From Curtobacterium flaccumfaciens (GTDB lineage Bacteria > Actinomycetota > Actinomycetes > Actinomycetales > Microbacteriaceae): DNA of 64,000 nucleotides. The stretch's first letter is position 1. Every line of letters begins with the position of its first letter. The notes under the pieces were generated by a model. It ran no database searches, was not told the origin of the DNA, and saw nothing but the letters and a program-made list of their open reading frames with translations. Shown here in pieces: positions 59,958 to 64,000 of this stretch. A program made the translations under genes and the position numbers. The stretch spans positions 868,001 through 932,000 of the forward strand of contig CP121450.1 in assembly GCA_029689965.1 (NCBI GenBank). Direction: 5' to 3'.

Positions 59958-60001
59958 CGGACGGGAGGCGCGGTGCCGGCTGGCACCGCGCCTCCCGTCC
60001 G
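59958..60001. repeat. Palindromic repeat family A, copy 5 (probable terminator)
   Basis: The 20-base arms starting CGGACGGGAGGCGCGGTGCC pair around GGCT. This copy differs from the family consensus by compensating changes in both arms (GGGAGG/CCTCCC instead of TGGAGG/CCTCCA), evidence that pairing is maintained. Located 67 bases after the exporter stop. Confidence 0.8.
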
Positions 60002-60030
60002 TCGTCCGGCCGTGTCCACCGCCGCGGCCC

Positions 60031-60192
60031 GGCCCGAGTCTCGGGTCCAGCGACAGGTTTCGTGCTCGGCAGCGCGAGAACTGTCGCGCAGGCCGGGCCC
60101 GAGTCTCGGGTCCAGCGACAGGTTTCGTGCTCGTGAGCGCGAGAACTGTCGCGCAGGCCGAGACTCGGCGCGCCCGCCCCGAGTCTCGGCGC
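60031..60192. repeat. Palindromic repeat family B, tandem pair plus hairpin
   Basis: A 65-base unit (GGCCCGAGTCTCGGGTCC then GCGACAGGTTTCGTGCTCG and GCGAGAACTGTCGC) occurs at 60031 and again at 60096, nearly identical. The array ends in a hairpin with arms GCCGAGACTCGGCG and CGAGTCTCGGCG (about 60158-60192). It fills the gap between the exporter and the LacI stop; no gene is visible in 59892-60219. Confidence 0.7.
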
Positions 60193-60219
60193 GGGGTGCC
60201 GGGCGCGGGGCGCGGGGCG

Positions 60220-61217
60220 CTACGCGCCCGTGCTCGCGCGGCGCACGAGCCGTGCGGGCAGCGCCGCTGCCTCGGGCGCGGTGCCGTCGAGCGTCGCGAG
60301 CAGCCGGAGCGCAGCGGCCCGTCCGAGGTCCGCGCCGGGGAGCGCGACGCTCGTCAGGGCCGGCGCGGTGACCGAGGACGACGGCAGGTCGTCGAAGCCC
60401 GCGACCGCGAGTTCGCCGGGGACCGCGATGCCGAGCTGCCCGGCGACCCGGAGCACCCCGTACGCGAGCGTGTCCGCGGCCGCGACGACCGCCGTGACGT
60501 CGTCGTCCTGCCAGGCCTCGAGGACGTGCTCGGTCGCCGACGCCGCGGCGTCCACCGTGAGGTCGGCCCGGGCGGTGACCTCGGAGACCGCGATGCCGAC
60601 CGCGGCGCACTCCTGCTCGAAGAGCTCCCGGCGGACGCCGAACGTCGCCGCCCGCGAGGTCCCGTCGAGGTAGCCGACCCGCCGGTGCCCGCGCTCGTGC
60701 AGGTGCGCGACGAGTTCGTGCACGCCGGGGAGAGGTCGTAGTTCACGGCCTCGTCGCCACCGGGGGCGTCGAGCAGCACCACGGGCACGGTGGCGCTCAT
60801 GGCCTCGCCGGCGGCCGGGGCGTCGACGAGGATCCCCGCTGGCCGGAGTCGTTCGAATCGTCGGACGTCGGCGGCCACGGGCTGCGCGCCGCGCTCGGTC
60901 ACGGAGAGCACGAGCTGGAAGCGGTCGCCGACGGTGTCCCGGACGCCACGGATGACCTCGGCGAAGAACGGGTTCGACAGGTCCGGTGCGATGAGGACGA
61001 CCAGGTCGCCGGAGCCCCGCGCCAGGGAGCTCGCCGCGTGGTCGACGACGTACCCGAGGGCATCGACGGCGTCGCGCACCCGGGCGGCGATCGGATCGGA
61101 GACCCGCCCGCGCTCCTTGCCGTTCACGACGAGGGAGACGGTGGCGATGCTCGTGCCAGCACGCTCGGCCACCATCGCTGCGGTCACACGGCGGCCGGGA
61201 GCGGCGGAGGATGGCAC
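60220..61217 (-). CDS. LacI family transcriptional regulator, frameshifted
   Basis: About 332 aa. Headpiece RVTAAMVAERAGTSIATVSLVVNGKERGRVSDPIAARVRDAVDALGYVVDHAASSLARG, effector core VVLIAPDLSNPFFAEVIRGVRDTV, RRVGYLDGTSRAATFGVRRELF, AAADTLAYGVLRVA, AVAGFDDLPSS. GTG 61217 is six bases after TAGCAT (leaderless). One C is missing near 60732 (SPGVHELVAHLHERG). Divergent from the nucleoside hydrolase operon; two LacI-type operators lie between. Likely inducer: a nucleoside or ribose. Confidence 0.88.
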
Positions 61218-61286
61218 CCGACGATGCTACCGACCGGCGGTGCGCGAGGTCGGGCGCCCGCGTCGGAACGTGCCGACCGACTTGAC

Positions 61287-61324
61287 GTCAAACGCTTGAC
61301 GTGTTCTGATGTCAAACGCTTGAC
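61287..61324. promoter_or_regulatory. Two LacI-type operators GTCAAACGCTTGAC
   Basis: The same 14-base near-palindrome with central CG occurs at 61287-61300 and 61311-61324, 24 bases apart (about two helical turns), in the LacI/nucleoside hydrolase divergent gap. TTGACG within the first may also be a -35. Binding by the adjacent LacI protein is inferred. Confidence 0.78.
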
Positions 61325-61405
61325 GTGCCGCGGGAGCTGATCCTCCGCCGCGGATCCCCACCACGTCGGGCCCAGACCTCATCCCCGAAGAAGTGGAGCA
61401 CGCCA

Positions 61406-62400
61406 GTGCCCGAGAAGATCATCCTCGACTGCGACCCCGGCCACGACGACGCCGTCGCCATCCTGCTGGCCCACGGCAACCCGGACATCGAGCTCCTGGC
61501 CGTGACGACCGTCGTCGGGAACCAGACGCTCCCGAAGGTCACCCGCAACGCCCTCGCCGTCGCCCGCATCGCCGGGATCACCGGCGTGCCGTTCGCCGCC
61601 GGCGCCGACCGCCCGCTGCTGCGCGAGATCGAGGTCGCGCCGGACATCCACGGCGAGAGCGGCCTCGACGGGCCGATGCTCCCGGAGCCGTCGTTCGAGC
61701 TGGACGAACGGCACGCGGTCGACCTCATCATCGAGACCGTCATGGCGCACGAGCCCGGCACCGTCACGCTGGTGCCGACCGGCGGTCTGACGAACATCGC
61801 CCTCGCGGCCCGCAAGGAGCCCCGCATCGTCGAGCGCGTCAAGCAGGTCGTGCTCATGGGCGGCGGCGTGCACGTCGGCAACTGGAGCCCGGTCGCCGAG
61901 TTCAACATCGTCATCGACCCCGAGGCCGCCTCGATCGTCTTCGACGCGGGCTGGGACGTCGTCATGGTCGGCCTCGACCTGACGCACCAGGCGCTCGCCA
62001 CCCCGGAGGTCGCCGCGCGCATCGCCGCCGTCGGCACCGCCCCCGCCGCGTTCGTCGGCGAGCTGCTCGACTTCTTCGGCCAGACCTACAAGGACGCCCA
62101 GGGCTTCGACGCCCCGCCCGTGCACGACCCCTGCGCCGTCGCGTACGTCATCGACCCGACGGTCGTCCGTGCCGTGAAGGTCCCGATCCACATCGAGACG
62201 CAGGGCACCCTGACCCTCGGTATGACCGTCGCCGACTTCCGCGCGCCCGCGCCGGAGGACTGCCGCACGAGCGCCGCGATGGAGCTCGACCACGGCCGGT
62301 TCTGGGACCTCGTCGTCGACGCCCTCGAGCGCATCGGCGAGACCCCGGACACCGGTTGGACCCCCGGACCGCAACCACCACGACCACCACGGAGCACTGA
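61406..62400 (+). CDS. Inosine-uridine-type nucleoside hydrolase, frameshifted
   Basis: About 332 aa. The calcium-binding signature IILDCDPGHDDAVAI (Asp10, Asp14, Asp15) opens the protein; TTVVGNQTLPKVTRNAL, IHGESGLDGP, VPTGGLTNIALA, MGGGVHVGNWSPVAEFNIVIDPEAA and the late active-site aspartate in PPVHDPCAVAY follow. Cleaves nucleosides to base and ribose. One C is missing near 62360, so the true end is the TGA at 62398-62400, not the longer raw frame. GTG 61406. First gene of a hydrolase/transporter/ribokinase operon. Confidence 0.9.
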
Positions 62401-62405
62401 CCCCC

Positions 62406-63814
62406 ATGACCACCACATCGACGAAGAAGTCGATCGGCGCCCTCACCGCCGCGCTCCTCGCAGCCTGCATCGCGTTCCAGCTCAACGCGAGCATGCTCAG
62501 CCCCGCCCTGGTCACGATGGCCCGCGACCTGCACACCGACGACGCCACGATCGGCCTGTCGCAGACGCTGTTCTTCACCCTCGCCGCGCTGTTCTCGCTG
62601 TTCCTGCCGCGGCTGTCCGACATCGTCGGCCGCAAGCGCGTCCTGCTCGGCATGCTCCTCGTCATGCTCGTCGGCAGCGTCGTCGCCGCGCTTGCCGTGA
62701 ACGTGCCGATGCTGTTCGTCGGTCGCATGATCCAGGGCGTCACCGGACCCGTCGTGCCGATCGGCCTGCTCATCCTCCGCAACGAGATCGCCGACCCGAA
62801 GCGCTACGGCGCCGCCCTCGGCCTGCTCACCGCCGTGAACGGCGGCATCGCCGGCGTCGACGCGCTCGCCGGCGGCTGGATCGCCACGCACTTCGGGTTC
62901 CGCGGGATCTTCTGGGTCATCGCGATCGTCACGGTCATCGCGGCGGTCATGGTCGCGGCCTGGGGCGTCGAGTCGAAGCCGTCGGCCGGCACCCGGATGG
63001 ACTGGTGGGGCGTGCTCCCGCTCGTCATCAGCGTCGGCGCACTGCTCACCGCGTTCAACGAGGCGGGCAAGCTCGCGGCGGCGAACTGGGGATCGTGGTC
63101 GGCGGGATCGTCCTCGCCCTCGTGGCCTTCGGCGTCTTCTGGGCGGTCGAGTCGCGGGTGCGCGAGCCCCTCGTCGAGACGCGGTTCCTCAAGCGCCGTG
63201 CGACCTGGGCGCTCCTCGTCACGACCCTGCTCACCATGACGGGTGTGTTCGCCGTCGTGAACGGCCTCGTCACGAGCCTCGCGCAGAACCGGGACGCGGG
63301 CTTCGGCATGGAGGCCGACCTTGCCTCGCTCGCCTTCCTCACCCCGTACGCGCTGGTCGGCTGGATCGTCGGACCGTTCGCCGGCCGACTCGCGCCGACG
63401 CTCGGGTACCGCGCCGTGCTGCGCGTCGGGCTCGTCGGCAGCATCGTCGCCACCGTGGTGATGGCGCTCGTCGGCGTGCACTCGCTGCCGGTGCTCATCG
63501 CGGCGACGGTCCTGATCGGCATCACCTACGCCGGCATCGCGAACATCATCCTGAACGGCCTCGGCATCGTGCTCTCCCCGGAGTCGAACCCCGGCTTCCT
63601 GCCCGGCCTCAACGCCGGTGCGTTCAACCTCGGTGCCGGCATCAGCTTCGCCGTCCTGCCGGCCCTGCAGATCGCGCTCGGGACCGGCGGGTCCGCGGGC
63701 ACCGCCGGGTACTCCGGTGGCATGCTGCTCGGTGCCGTGATCACCTGCGCGGCACTCGCCACGTCCTTCCTCATCCCGCGCCCGGCCTCGGCCGAGACAG
63801 GAGCCGCCGCATGA
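62406..63814 (+). CDS. MFS transporter, probable nucleoside/ribose uptake, frameshifted
   Basis: About 470 aa with some twelve or more hydrophobic segments. MFS motif A is LPRLSDIVGRKRVLLG; FVGRMIQGVTGPVVPIGLLILRNEIAD follows. One G is missing near 63089 (ANWGIVVGGIVLAL). It starts five bases after the hydrolase stop and overlaps the ribokinase start by four bases, so it presumably imports the operon's nucleoside. Substrate inferred only from context; drug export is the main alternative. Confidence 0.83.
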
Positions 63815-64000
63815 CCGGCATCGTCGTCGTGGGGAGCCTCAACGCGGACCTGGTGGTCCGCACGGAGCGCTTCCCGAAGCCCGGTGAGACCCTCCAGGGG
63901 TCCGACCTCGCCATCCTGCCGGGGGCAAGCTCCGCCAACCAGGCGGTGGCTGCCGGGAGGCTCGGGGGCACGGTGCGCATGATCGGTGCGGTCGGTGACG
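63811..64000 (+). CDS. rbsK: Ribokinase (PfkB family), N-terminal part, cut by window edge
   Basis: The first 63 residues are visible: MTGIVVVGSLNADLVVRTERFPKPGETLQGSDLAILPG, then ANQAVAAGRLGG and GAVGD. SxNxDLV and GETxxG are ribokinase landmarks. The substrate motif GGKxxNQAVAA reads PGASSANQAVAA; one missing G before GCAAG and one extra C after it would restore GGKSANQ without changing the downstream frame, so two compensating sequence errors are likely. Would phosphorylate ribose released by the nucleoside hydrolase. Overlaps the MFS stop (ATGA). Confidence 0.82.
   Translation, partial: MTGIVVVGSLNADLVVRTERFPKPGETLQGSDLAILPGASSANQAVAAGRLGGTVRMIGAVGD

Noticed and set aside
60031..60192. 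CRISPR array
   Set aside because: Only two 65-base units directly abutting, with no spacers and no cas genes.

Overview
The window is very GC-rich DNA (roughly 70%) from an actinobacterium. Codons mostly end in G or C, GTG starts are frequent, and many promoters look leaderless (TANNNT followed 6-7 nt later by ATG/GTG). Gene content fits a Microbacteriaceae-like soil or plant organism, possibly Curtobacterium or a relative: LCP proteins, an Rpf-like transglycosylase, a DtxR-type iron box, and many GntR/LacI/TetR/MarR-controlled uptake operons. The genus is inference from style and content, not from a marker gene.

The dominant feature is that about half of the genes are split between reading frames. 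I had to join frames to recover continuous proteins, and I give gene spans from the reconstructed start to the reconstructed stop. Almost every break is one missing base in a G or C run. Nine breaks are instead one extra T that turns AGCTC into AGCTTC on the coding strand. So many unrelated housekeeping genes broken in the same two ways points to consensus-sequence indels rather than biology.

Layout. 1-8 kb: end of a glycosyltransferase, rlmC, an Rpf/LysM secreted protein, two LCP cell-wall ligases, MarR and GntR regulators, an endonuclease/exonuclease/phosphatase-fold hydrolase. 8.4-12.6 kb: GntR, ADP-ribosylglycohydrolase, NCS1 permease and PfkB kinase, an operon resembling E. coli yegTUVW. 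12.9-17.7 kb: an SDR, then a siderophore uptake operon (fused permease, binding lipoprotein, ATPase) behind a DtxR/IdeR-like box. 18-25 kb: TetR, ThrE-type exporter, OsmC, an alcohol dehydrogenase, two small paralogous membrane proteins, gamma-glutamyltransferase. 25-28.3 kb: an M23 remnant, an ECF sigma factor with a coupled membrane protein, a 36-residue membrane peptide, and a lower-GC stand-alone HsdR-N nuclease. 28.3-37.9 kb: TauE, AlkD-like protein, a membrane glycosyltransferase with a coupled 57-residue protein, a phosphotransferase, a dehydrogenase/epimerase pair, a DUF6314 protein, a pentapeptide protein, and a flavoprotein with a divergent XRE-cupin regulator.

37.9-45 kb: a LacI-controlled oligosaccharide ABC operon with an S51 peptidase-like protein and a debranching glucosidase. 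45-54.5 kb: a lipoprotein, a GT2 enzyme, then a peptide ABC operon ending in an aminotransferase and preceded by a GlcD-type flavoprotein. 54.6-59.9 kb: MarR/MBL hydrolase, HAD, VOC and GNAT enzymes, and TetR with a DHA2 exporter. 60.2-64 kb: a LacI-controlled nucleoside hydrolase/MFS/ribokinase operon that runs off the end. Between transcription units lie several families of dispersed palindromic repeats, one of which probably doubles as terminators. I saw no rRNA, tRNA, CRISPR array, insertion sequence or prophage.
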